A stretch of 44,662 nucleotides of DNA from Chthoniobacterales bacterium. Lineage in GTDB: Bacteria > Verrucomicrobiota > Verrucomicrobiia > Chthoniobacterales > DASVRZ01. Position numbers and translations under genes: made by a program. The stretch covers positions 1 through 44,662 of the forward strand of contig JBDSQB010000019.1 of NCBI GenBank assembly GCA_039930045.1, read 5' to 3'. Positions within the stretch are counted from its first letter, which is position 1. Each line of letters begins with the position of its first letter. A model generated the notes under the pieces. It did not search any database. It saw only the letters and a list, made by a program, of their open reading frames with translations, and was not told where the DNA came from. Shown here piece by piece: positions 9,248-16,044 of this stretch.

Positions 9248-9673
9248 TTATTTCCGCAGGAGAAATAGCCCCGCAATCGCCAGGGCCACGCCGAGCAGAC
9301 GTTGCCAGGAGGCGGGTTCGTGAAAGAACACCACCCCGGCAATCGCCATGATCGCGGCCCCGCCCGCCAGAATCACTGGCACGGCGGAAAGCGGCCCACC
9401 TTTTTGGAAAAGAAGAAAGAACGCCACCGTGCCCGCACCCACGCAGAGTCCCGTGAGACTCGAATAGAAAAACCCCTCGCTGCTCCATTTCTGCTGCCAA
9501 TGTTTTGTGAAATAGAGATACGCGAGATAGAGCAAAATCGTTAGCGCCGCCACCGTCTCCACCACCAAACCGCCGAGCCCGTCGCCGATTCGCGCCGAAG
9601 CCAGCCGGGTAAAAATCTGATGCGCGCCATAGAGAACTGCCGCGACGACTGCATACCAAAACCAGGGTGCCAT
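9248..9673 (-). CDS. EamA/DMT-family small membrane transporter
   Basis: A 141-residue integral membrane protein with about five hydrophobic helices. Segments FWYAVVAAVLYGAHQIFTRLA, a central FFYSSLTGLCVGAGTVAFFLLF and the final VIFAGG-like ILAGGAAIMAIAGVVFFHEPASWQRLLGVALAIAGLFLL are characteristic of a half-size EamA (drug/metabolite transporter) unit, including the FxEP loop. Half-size members work as dimers. The ATG at 9673 (MAPWFWYA) is chosen over the longer frame from 9709, which would overlap the multicopper oxidase end. It lies 32 bp after the copper operon and may be read through from it. Substrate unknown. Confidence 0.78.
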   Translation of the reverse strand: MAPWFWYAVVAAVLYGAHQIFTRLASARIGDGLGGLVVETVAALTILLYLAYLYFTKHWQQKWSSEGFFYSSLTGLCVGAGTVAFFLLFQKGGPLSAVPVILAGGAAIMAIAGVVFFHEPASWQRLLGVALAIAGLFLLRK

Positions 9674-9705
9674 GGGTTGTTTTGTAGCGAAGATAACTCT
9701 GGAAC

Positions 9706-11004
9706 TCAAATGCCGTCTCTTTGCAGATCGGCTGCCGCGGCCACGGTGGCCTCGGTGCCGGGCGGGTTTTCATACCAGCCGGGATCATCATAGCTGGTGA
9801 GGTTTTCGCGCACTTTCAAAATGGTGAACATTCCACCCATCGTGATGTAGTCATGCGGACCTTCGCCGCCAACCATGGGCAGGCTGTTGTTGGGAACGGC
9901 CATGCCCATGTCTCCCATATCGCCCATGCCGTCGCTGCCCATTGTCATGTAACCCGGAAGTAATTTCTGGCGCAGTTTTTTGTCGAAAGCACCGGTGTCT
10001 TCCACGCCGATGAGGTTCGGGTTGCCGTGGCCCATTTGATTCATGACATGGTGCGTCATGTGACAATGCATCGCCCAATCGCCGGGGTTGTTGGCCACAA
10101 ATTCAATCGTGCGTGTCTGGCCCACAGCGACCAAAACCGTGGTGTCGGGATGTTGCGCCGACTCGGGCACATCGCCGCCGTCCGTCGCGGTGATCCGAAA
10201 ATAATAACCATGCAAGTGGATTGGGTGATGATCCATCGCGCTCAAGTTTCCGAGGCGAATGCGGACGTGGTCGCCCTTCTTGACCACGAGCGGAGCGGTG
10301 CCGGGGAAGACGCGGGCGTTCATCGTCAGGACATTGAAATCGGTCATCTCATTCGGATCGGGCCGCGTGGTGCCGGGGACGATTTTCCATTCGCTGAGCA
10401 TGATGGCGAAGTCGCGGTCGGGCCGTTTTTCTTCCTTCGGGTGAATGACAAACATCCCCATGAGGCCGAGGCCCATCTGGGTCATTTCGTCGTGATGCGA
10501 GTGATACATCAGGGTTCCATGCTGAATCAAATCGAACTCGTATCGAAAAGTTTCCTGCGGCTGGATCGCTTTCTGGCTGAGTCCGCCCACGCCATCCATT
10601 CCGCTCGGGACGAGCACGCCATGCCAGTGAACCGTGGTCGCGGCGGGCAGTTTGTTCGTTACATAAATGCGCACGCGATCTCCCTCGACCGCCTCGATGG
10701 TCGGCCCGTGCACCATGCCATTGTAGCCCCAGCAATCGGCGACCAAACCCGGCGCAAACTCCCGGCGCACCGGCTCGGCGATGAGGTGGAAAACCTTCAC
10801 GCCATCGACCATTTTCCAGGGGAGTGACATTCCATTGGGCGTGATGACGGGGCGATACCGATCGTCCGTGTCGCTCTGGGGCGTCGCCATTTGGGAATGA
10901 TCCATCGCTTCTGCGCCGAAGACGCGTTGAGCCACGGCGATGCCTCCGGCGAGGGCGGCGGCTCCAGAGAAAAAACGGCGGCGGGTGAGTCGTGTGTCAG
11001 TCAT
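9706..11004 (-). CDS. Tat-exported multicopper oxidase (CopA/CueO-like)
   Basis: A 432-residue protein with a twin-arginine signal (TRRRFFSG, residues 7-14). All four copper-ligand blocks of multicopper oxidases are present: HWHG (126-129), HSHHD (168-172), HPIHLHG (260-266) and HCHMTHHVM (313-321), with the type-1 Cys at 315. The tail has a methionine-rich stretch (MTMGSDGMGDMGDMGM), typical of copper-resistance oxidases that hold Cu(I). It probably oxidises cuprous copper in the periplasm. It is the last clear member of the minus-strand metal operon, 6 bp after the TolC-type gene. At 432 residues it is shorter than PcoA/CopA (about 600), closer to compact two-/three-domain forms. Confidence 0.93.
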   Translation of the reverse strand: MTDTRLTRRRFFSGAAALAGGIAVAQRVFGAEAMDHSQMATPQSDTDDRYRPVITPNGMSLPWKMVDGVKVFHLIAEPVRREFAPGLVADCWGYNGMVHGPTIEAVEGDRVRIYVTNKLPAATTVHWHGVLVPSGMDGVGGLSQKAIQPQETFRYEFDLIQHGTLMYHSHHDEMTQMGLGLMGMFVIHPKEEKRPDRDFAIMLSEWKIVPGTTRPDPNEMTDFNVLTMNARVFPGTAPLVVKKGDHVRIRLGNLSAMDHHPIHLHGYYFRITATDGGDVPESAQHPDTTVLVAVGQTRTIEFVANNPGDWAMHCHMTHHVMNQMGHGNPNLIGVEDTGAFDKKLRQKLLPGYMTMGSDGMGDMGDMGMAVPNNSLPMVGGEGPHDYITMGGMFTILKVRENLTSYDDPGWYENPPGTEATVAAAADLQRDGI

Positions 11005-11010
11005 AAAATG

Positions 11011-12363
11011 TCAGTCTTTGGAATGGTCGGTGGTGAGAACATCGAGGCTGCCACCGAGAGCGGCTTCCAGTTTGCAGCGGGAAATCCAGTAATCGCGCAG
11101 GGTTTCGACGCTGCCGCGCTCGGCTTCCAATTCATCCTGCCGCGCGCGAATGAGTTCATAGAACCCCGTCAGCATGCCGTTGTATTCGAGTTGCGTGCCC
11201 TTCACGATTTCCTGTTGCTGCGGAAGCAATTCGTCGCGGTAAAACTCCGCCAGATCGCGGGCGGCGATCAAGCCATCGCGTGCCTCCCGCGCCTCGGAAC
11301 GCACGTCGATGGCGCGACCTTGCAACGCCCATTGCGCTTGCTTGAATTCAGCGCGACGACGAGCCAGTTCGGGGAGTCCATTGTTAAAAATCGGCAACTC
11401 GACTTCGATATTCGGGCCGGCCATTTGAGTTCCATCGATATCGCGCTCGTAATCCACTCCCAGCCGAATGCTCGACGGGAACATCCGCGTCTTGCCTTGA
11501 ATCCCAAGACTCGTCGCGGCAAGCGTGAGTTGAGCCCGGCCAATTTCCAGATCGGTGCGACGGGAAACGGCGACGCTTTCCACGTTTTGCAAAGGGATTT
11601 CGCGCTTCGGCAAAAGCGGGAGCTTGGCGGCTATTTTCCAATTCGTCGCGGTGCCCCAGAGTCCGAGCAGGCGATTCAGCGCCTCGCGTTTCTGGCTGAT
11701 TTCCGCCCGGCTTTGGGCCACTGCGAGACGCGATTTGGAGTGGATCGCCTGTTGCTGCACGAGGCGCAGGCGGGTGATGTTGCCCGCTTCGCGCTGTTTT
11801 TTGGCGAATTCGGCGGAAGCTTCGTTGGATTCCACGACCAGTTCTTCGTGAGCGAGGAGTTGCATCGCCGCCTGCAATTCGTAAAACGCCGTTTTCGTTT
11901 CCGAGACGAGTTTCAATACATCGTCGGCGAGGGCGAGTTGGGCTCCGTTGTAAGCGAGCGTCGCCAGTTTTTTGCGGAGAGGATTGAGAAATAAATCGGC
12001 GATGTCCTGAGAATAGGAAAACTCCAGATTGGTGTTTTTGGCCCCGCGATCGGCCCAGCGGCTTTGCGCGGTGAGCGATGGATTTTTTAAGAGCCCGGCG
12101 GCGGCAATGTCGGATTGGGAAATGCCGAGGGCTTCGTATTTTCCCTGCAACCCGGCGTTGTTCAGCAAAGCGATCTGGGCGGCGCTGTCGGGCGTGAGGG
12201 TCTCCTGCAAAAGTGAGTGGACTTTCAGTGCGATCTGCCCGTTTTCGCGGCTGGATTTGACCCAGGTGATGCGCTGGGAAAGTTTCCCCTGCAACGCCTC
12301 ATCCACGACGTCGACTGCCTGCACGGAAGACACCGCCAGCAGTGCGAGAACGATGCGTTTCAC
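11011..12363 (-). CDS. TolC-family outer-membrane efflux channel protein
   Basis: A 450-residue protein with a short signal peptide (MKRIVLALLAVSSVQA). The body is two repeats of long amphipathic helices rich in Ala, Glu, Gln and Arg, with the TolC/CusC-type elements LLNNAGLQGKYEALGISQSDIAAAGLLKNPSL, RLVQQQAIHSKSRLAVAQSRAEISQKREALNRLLGL and a second-half NNGLPELARRRAEFKQAQWAL. It would form the outer-membrane end of a tripartite metal exporter or act alone with the multicopper oxidase. No RND pump, membrane-fusion protein or P-type ATPase is visible anywhere in the window. Its start overlaps the lipoprotein stop by 4 bp. Confidence 0.88.
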   Translation of the reverse strand: MKRIVLALLAVSSVQAVDVVDEALQGKLSQRITWVKSSRENGQIALKVHSLLQETLTPDSAAQIALLNNAGLQGKYEALGISQSDIAAAGLLKNPSLTAQSRWADRGAKNTNLEFSYSQDIADLFLNPLRKKLATLAYNGAQLALADDVLKLVSETKTAFYELQAAMQLLAHEELVVESNEASAEFAKKQREAGNITRLRLVQQQAIHSKSRLAVAQSRAEISQKREALNRLLGLWGTATNWKIAAKLPLLPKREIPLQNVESVAVSRRTDLEIGRAQLTLAATSLGIQGKTRMFPSSIRLGVDYERDIDGTQMAGPNIEVELPIFNNGLPELARRRAEFKQAQWALQGRAIDVRSEAREARDGLIAARDLAEFYRDELLPQQQEIVKGTQLEYNGMLTGFYELIRARQDELEAERGSVETLRDYWISRCKLEAALGGSLDVLTTDHSKD

Positions 12364-12566
12364 ATGCCCTCCATCTTCATTTTGGAATGATCCACGGCTT
12401 CCTCCTTCGGCGCACTGGCGCGATGCTGAGTGAGATAAGGCTGGAGCGATGGCGCACTGGCGCTGGCGCTATCCGACTGGGCCGGATGCCCCGGCGGGAG
12501 CGGCGGCACGGGGATGTTGGTGGCACAGCCAGCGAGTAAGAGGCTGCTGAACAGGAGAGTTTTCAT
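12360..12566 (-). CDS. Small metal-operon lipoprotein with His/Met tail
   Basis: A 68-residue lipoprotein: signal MKTLLFSSLLLAGC with lipobox LLAGC (Cys14). A proline-rich linker (PVPPLPPGHPAQ) is followed by a C-terminal DHSKMKMEGM, a His/Met sequence like those that bind Cu(I)/Ag(I). It sits between a membrane protein gene and the TolC-type gene, with a 4-bp overlap into the latter. A copper-handling lipoprotein is inferred from the tail and the position. Confidence 0.72.
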   Translation of the reverse strand: MKTLLFSSLLLAGCATNIPVPPLPPGHPAQSDSASASAPSLQPYLTQHRASAPKEEAVDHSKMKMEGM

Positions 12567-12581
12567 AGGCGAGGCGGGCGG

Positions 12582-13055
12582 TTAGGGAAGTGTGGCAGAC
12601 TTTCGGAATTCGGGGTGACGAATCTGCCCCCCGGCGTCGGCGATATAGGCCGCGAGCCCCAGACAAACGAGGGCCGCGAGCAACGTCACGACCAGCAACG
12701 GCACGGCGCTGGAGGGAAACTTGCGAGGCAGAAACATCGCCAGCAAAGCGAAGGCCGGCGGCACGGCGAAATACCAGATCGTCTCGTCCGCCCGATCTAT
12801 GTGGGTGTCGAGCCAGTCGGAGCCTGCGTCGTCGGCGATGCCACGGATGCTTTTGTAGGCGTTTTCTCCCGTTACATAGACGGGCCAGGCGGCGGCGGAG
12901 GTAAGGATGATCAGGCAGAGGGAAATGATTTGCGCGCCTCGATTGCGAGCGAGCAGAGCGAGGAATAATCCCAGGGCAGCCACGGCCAAACCGGCGATGG
13001 GCAGATGGTTGAGGAGAAGATGCAGGTGGGCGGGGTTTTGCAGGATGGCAGGCAT
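12582..13055 (-). CDS. Membrane protein of the metal operon, four helices
   Basis: A 157-residue protein with about four transmembrane helices (LHLLLNHLPIAGLAVAALGLF, IISLCLIILTSAAAWPVYV, IWYFAVPPAFALLAMFLP, VPLLVVTLLAALVCLGLAAY). The N-terminal HLHLLLNHLPIAG pattern resembles the start of DUF2231-type membrane proteins with paired histidines that may bind heme or metal; that similarity is weak. It ends with IRHPEFRKS in the periplasm or cytoplasm. It lies inside the copper operon between the TRASH-like protein and the lipoprotein. Function unknown. Confidence 0.68.
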   Translation of the reverse strand: MPAILQNPAHLHLLLNHLPIAGLAVAALGLFLALLARNRGAQIISLCLIILTSAAAWPVYVTGENAYKSIRGIADDAGSDWLDTHIDRADETIWYFAVPPAFALLAMFLPRKFPSSAVPLLVVTLLAALVCLGLAAYIADAGGQIRHPEFRKSATLP

Positions 13056-13080
13056 AAAGTGAGTGGGATGGAACTCCGAT

Positions 13081-13109
13081 CACCGGCACGGTGGGGGTCC
13101 GTGCCGGTG
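13081..13109. promoter_or_regulatory. Perfect 11-bp hairpin inside the metal operon
   Basis: CACCGGCACGG (13081-13091) and CCGTGCCGGTG (13099-13109) form a perfect 11-bp stem with a 7-base G-rich loop. It lies in the 66-bp gap between the TRASH-like gene and the membrane-protein gene. There is no T-tract on the minus strand, so an mRNA-stabilising or attenuating structure is more likely than a simple terminator. Confidence 0.5.
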
Positions 13110-13121
13110 TGGAGTGGGGGG

Positions 13122-13418
13122 TTACTTCTTGGCCTTGGCGGCGTTGGCAGCCTCTGCGTCCTTCACCATTTTCACGTATTTGGCCGGATCTTTATCGAAG
13201 TCTTTCTTGCACATTTTGCAGCAGAGATAGACGTCGGTGCCGTTGCTGGTGACTTTGATGGGTTTGCCCATTTTGCCGCCGAGTTCATCGCCGGAAATAG
13301 GGCAGGTCTTCAATGGATACGACTCAGGGATGACCACTTTATCAGCGGCCTGGATGGGCGCGATGGCCGTCAGGAGAACCAGACTGGCTAGGGCGAGGAT
13401 GTGTTGATGGATGTTCAT
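13122..13418 (-). CDS. Exported TRASH/YHS-like metal-binding protein
   Basis: A 98-residue protein with a signal peptide (MNIHQHILALASLVLLTAIAPIQAA). The mature part carries TCPISGDELGGKMG and VYLCCKMCKKDFDKDPAKYVKM. This Cys-x2-Cys arrangement followed by F-x-DP-x-KY is the pattern of TRASH/YHS-type heavy-metal-binding domains, which sense or carry copper. It is part of the minus-strand metal operon, probably a periplasmic copper carrier. The leader upstream is A-rich on the coding strand. Confidence 0.8.
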   Translation of the reverse strand: MNIHQHILALASLVLLTAIAPIQAADKVVIPESYPLKTCPISGDELGGKMGKPIKVTSNGTDVYLCCKMCKKDFDKDPAKYVKMVKDAEAANAAKAKK

Positions 13419-13581
13419 AGTTTGCTTTCTTTTGTTTGTTTTGGTTTGGGTTTATTGGGTTTCCCGACGGAAAAATACACCGTCGAGAAGGAGAGGCTCA
13501 GGCGCACGGAGACAACCGCCGCGAGCCAAATGCGGGAAAACTGGCGGAAGCAAGCGTCGCAGAAAGGACGCGTTCCGGCAG

Positions 13582-14061
13582 TTACGCGAAAGCAGGAGGA
13601 GCGTTGCCGGGGTGGCAACGTTCGAGGACGAGACTGGTAAACTGGCACCCACCAGGCGGCGCATTGGCGAGAGGCAACGAGGCCACATTGGCAAACGCCG
13701 TCACCGTCACCGGCAGCAACGCCAGATAATCCATCGTGCCTGATTCGAGTGGCGCTTTGATCACCAAGCCGTCGGTCGCAGCCACGCTTTTGAAAATCTT
13801 GCAGCAAGTCAGATTGGAATGTTCCGAATCCGAGGGATCACCGTGTTCATGCGATTCATGCGCACAGCTCTCGCAGGTCTCTTCCGTGTGACTCGCCAGC
13901 GCCGCCACCATGCCGATGGCGCAATGGTTCGCCGCCACCATCCAGGCAGCCGCCATCACCAAAACGGTGACCCAGCGAAAGGAATTGGAAAAGCGCCACA
14001 TGCCAGAGCTTTGGAGGCGCACGGGCGCAGAATGTTCAATTTTTTCAGCGGCGATGCTCAT
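13582..14061 (-). CDS. Cys/His-rich membrane-anchored hypothetical protein of the metal operon
   Basis: A 159-residue protein starting at the ATG at 14061, 8 bp after the sigma-factor gene. A hydrophobic segment lies around residues 30-52 (VTVLVMAAAWMVAANHCAIG). It is followed by a metal-ligand-rich stretch ETCESCAHESHEHGDPSDSE and LTCCKIF, containing five Cys and four His within about 30 residues. The rest is hydrophobic and featureless. A metal-binding role in the periplasm fits the operon. I do not recognise a named family, though small Cys/His proteins of this kind recur beside copper genes. Confidence 0.68.
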   Translation of the reverse strand: MSIAAEKIEHSAPVRLQSSGMWRFSNSFRWVTVLVMAAAWMVAANHCAIGMVAALASHTEETCESCAHESHEHGDPSDSEHSNLTCCKIFKSVAATDGLVIKAPLESGTMDYLALLPVTVTAFANVASLPLANAPPGGCQFTSLVLERCHPGNAPPAFA

Positions 14062-14069
14062 GGCCGGGG

Positions 14070-14657
14070 TCAGGTGACCCAAGGGCTGAGTTTTTCGCGG
14101 AGAAACTGGCGGGCGCGGTAGAGTTTGCCTTCGATGGCTTTGGCGGAGCAGCCGAGGATGCGGGCGATCTCCAAGCTGGGGAGTGCCTCGTAGGTTTGCA
14201 AGAGGGCGGCGGTGCGCTGGTCGTCGGGCAGAGCAGCAAAGGCGGCGGCGATGGCATGGTCGAGTTCGCGATGGCCGGCTTGCTGGTCGGGCGTGGGGCC
14301 GGGGCTGGAAAGTGTGTCCTCCAGAGCGGCGCCGGGGCTGGATTCGAGTTCCAGGGATATGGCGGGGTGGCGCAGTTTCCAGCGGGCCTGGTTGCGGCAA
14401 AGGCGGGTGGCGATGGTGTAGAGCCAGGTGGAAAAGCGGGCGCGGGTATCGTATTTCGCCCGGTGCTGGTAGATGCGGACAAAAGTTTCCTGGGCGAGAT
14501 CGAGAGCGTCGGCTTCATTCTGGGTGTAGCGAAAAATGTGGCGGACGAGGGGTTGCTGCCAGCGGGCCATGAGGTCGTTGAGGGCGAGATCGTCGCCGTC
14601 GCGCAGTCGTTGCATGGCGTCGCTGTCGGCTGCGGCCAGCGCATCGGGCTCATTCAT
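14070..14657 (-). CDS. ECF-type RNA polymerase sigma factor (CnrH-like position)
   Basis: A 195-residue sigma-70 family protein. Region 2 (LVRHIFRYTQNEADALDLAQETFVRIYQH, with the DA-D-LAQETF core) is followed by RARFSTWLYTIATRLCRN. Region 4 (LPDDQRTAALLQTYEALPSLEIARILGCSAKAIEGKLYRARQFLREKL) is a typical helix-turn-helix. It lacks regions 1 and 3, as expected for the ECF group. Its start overlaps the periplasmic sensor gene by 8 bp, and a membrane anti-sigma-like gene precedes that. Gene order equals cnrY-cnrX-cnrH of Cupriavidus, so it probably drives this operon when periplasmic metal is sensed. Confidence 0.93.
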   Translation of the reverse strand: MNEPDALAAADSDAMQRLRDGDDLALNDLMARWQQPLVRHIFRYTQNEADALDLAQETFVRIYQHRAKYDTRARFSTWLYTIATRLCRNQARWKLRHPAISLELESSPGAALEDTLSSPGPTPDQQAGHRELDHAIAAAFAALPDDQRTAALLQTYEALPSLEIARILGCSAKAIEGKLYRARQFLREKLSPWVT

Positions 14658-15123
14658 GGCGGCTGGAGGTCCAGCGATGGGGCATGCCGGGTTCGAGAAT
14701 CTGCCTCTTCATCAGGCCAATGTAGCGATCGGCTTCACCGGGAGGCATAACGGCGGCGACGGCGTAGATGTGGGCGAGCATTTCTTGATGGCAGGTCGTC
14801 TGGAGCGCTGCGCTAGTCTGGAGGAGGGACGCCAGCTCCGGTGTCACCTCGCGCTGGGCAGCGATCTGACGGCTGATCTGGCTCTGGTTTTCAGAAATCT
14901 GCTGGCAATGAATAGCGCAAACCGGTGCGTAGGCGGCTTCGAGCTGGCCGATGCGTTGCGCCTGATTGTCATTGAGATGGAACTCGGATGTGAGCCAGGC
15001 CAGGGTGGGTTGGCTGGATTGGGAAAGCTCCCGGGCGGGGCGGATCATCGTCCTGTAACAAATGAAATAGGCGGACAGCCCAGCGACGATGGCCAGCAGA
15101 AGGATGCAGAGGAGACGTTTCAT
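14650..15123 (-). CDS. Periplasmic heavy-metal sensor (CnrX-like)
   Basis: A 157-residue membrane-anchored protein: one N-terminal helix (RLLCILLLAIVAGLSAYFIC), then a helical periplasmic domain. The block LTSEFHLNDNQAQRIGQLEAAY and the C-terminal CHQEMLAHIYAVAAVMPPGEADRY match the four-helix heavy-metal-resistance family of CnrX/NccX. His118 sits where CnrX has a metal-ligand histidine and Glu62 where it has a ligand glutamate, while extra cysteines at 69, 73 and 111 are unlike CnrX and may shift specificity to copper. It overlaps the anti-sigma stop by 4 bp and the sigma start by 8 bp. Alignment is from memory. Confidence 0.78.
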   Translation of the reverse strand: MKRLLCILLLAIVAGLSAYFICYRTMIRPARELSQSSQPTLAWLTSEFHLNDNQAQRIGQLEAAYAPVCAIHCQQISENQSQISRQIAAQREVTPELASLLQTSAALQTTCHQEMLAHIYAVAAVMPPGEADRYIGLMKRQILEPGMPHRWTSSRHE

Positions 15124-15455
15124 TTCCGGTCCATGCTGGCGAGATGCAGATAAGGGTCGATGGATTGCACATATTCCAGAGCCAGCTCGGCGCGGGTGCG
15201 ATCCAACTGCGAAGCGGCGGAAAGCGATCCGATGCCAGCTCCGAGTAGCATCATGACCAATGTGGCCGCGGTGGCCAGGGGCCAGACAGGAAAATCGGGA
15301 GTGAGCCAGCGCATCCAAATGGAACTCCAATGGCTGGCGCGGGCGTTTTCCCGTTGCTGAATCCGAGCCCAGACATCGGCTTGGAACCGCTGGGGAATGG
15401 CTGGCTCGACTTTCCATTCCTGAAGGGTGTGGTCGAGAAGATCGGGAGTTTGCAT
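15120..15455 (-). CDS. Membrane anti-sigma-like protein (CnrY-like position)
   Basis: A 111-residue protein chosen to start at the ATG at 15455 (MQTPDLLDHTLQEWKV). The N-terminal 50 residues are helical and cytoplasmic, with QRFQADVWARIQQRE typical of short anti-sigma domains. One transmembrane helix follows (FPVWPLATAATLVMMLLGAGIG, about 55-76), then a small periplasmic tail (LALEYVQSIDPYLHLASMDRK). It has no HxxxCxxC zinc anti-sigma motif. It is the first gene of the regulatory trio and overlaps the sensor by 4 bp. Sequestration of the ECF sigma factor at the membrane is inferred from position and topology. Confidence 0.72.
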   Translation of the reverse strand: MQTPDLLDHTLQEWKVEPAIPQRFQADVWARIQQRENARASHWSSIWMRWLTPDFPVWPLATAATLVMMLLGAGIGSLSAASQLDRTRAELALEYVQSIDPYLHLASMDRK

Positions 15456-15474
15456 GGGATGAAAATGGGGAAGA

Positions 15475-15513
15475 GGCAAAACCGGTCTGGCGTTTACCAA
15501 ACCGGTCTTTGCC
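15475..15513. promoter_or_regulatory. Inverted repeat between the first exported gene and the anti-sigma gene
   Basis: GGCAAAACCGGT (15475-15486) and ACCGGTCTTTGCC (15501-15513) are inverted copies with one bulged base, around a 14-base loop. It fills most of the 68-bp gap between the small exported protein gene and the anti-sigma gene. It may be an attenuator, an mRNA processing site, or an operator. No T-tract follows on the minus strand. Confidence 0.45.
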
Positions 15514-15523
15514 AGGGTAAGCT

Positions 15524-15784
15524 TTACTTTTTCTCGCAGGCGGTGCGGCAGGCTGGAGTGTCGGCGAGGGCTTTACTGCAGGCAACATTGGTGAAGCTGC
15601 CTTGTTTAGGAGTCGTGGTTACCGTCATGGTGGGGCAGTTGGGCTGCGTCTGGCTGACGGAATGGGTGTGTCCGGCGACGGGACGCTGAGCCGGCGTGTA
15701 GTCGTTGAAACCTGGGCGGGCTTGCAAGCCACTGAGGCTGAGGAGTCCGGCGAGGAGAGTGACGAGGGATATTGGAGTTTTCAT
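15524..15784 (-). CDS. Small exported Cys-containing protein at the head of the metal operon
   Basis: An 86-residue protein starting at the ATG at 15784 with signal peptide MKTPISLVTLLAGLLSLSGLQA. The mature part has four cysteines (PNCPTMTV, VACSKAL, PACRTACEKK) and a histidine pair (GHTHS). It is upstream of the regulatory trio on the same strand, with a hairpin between. The leader shares an A/C-rich text with that of the TRASH-like gene. A metal-related periplasmic role is plausible, family unknown. It would be the first gene read from the 260-bp divergent region shared with the glycosyltransferase gene, in which I see no convincing promoter boxes. Confidence 0.62.
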   Translation of the reverse strand: MKTPISLVTLLAGLLSLSGLQARPGFNDYTPAQRPVAGHTHSVSQTQPNCPTMTVTTTPKQGSFTNVACSKALADTPACRTACEKK

Positions 15785-16044
15785 GGGTTTTGTTTTTGTT
15801 TGTTGTTTTTGTTTGCGCAGGTGGTTTTGGAGCCTGCATCTCTTAACACCCCGCTGCGGACGAAAACCCTCGGAATTTTTTGAAGTTATTTTTCTCCAGA
15901 GATCCCGGTGACGCGTGCCATTTCGATGCGACTCGAATGAAAAGGACGCGGGGGCGGTTCCGTGCGAGGTTGGGGCCTTGCGGTTTACGGGATGAAGCGC
16001 CTCCATGCGGAGGGGGACGAAGTCTGGATTGCTCGCCTCCCTCC

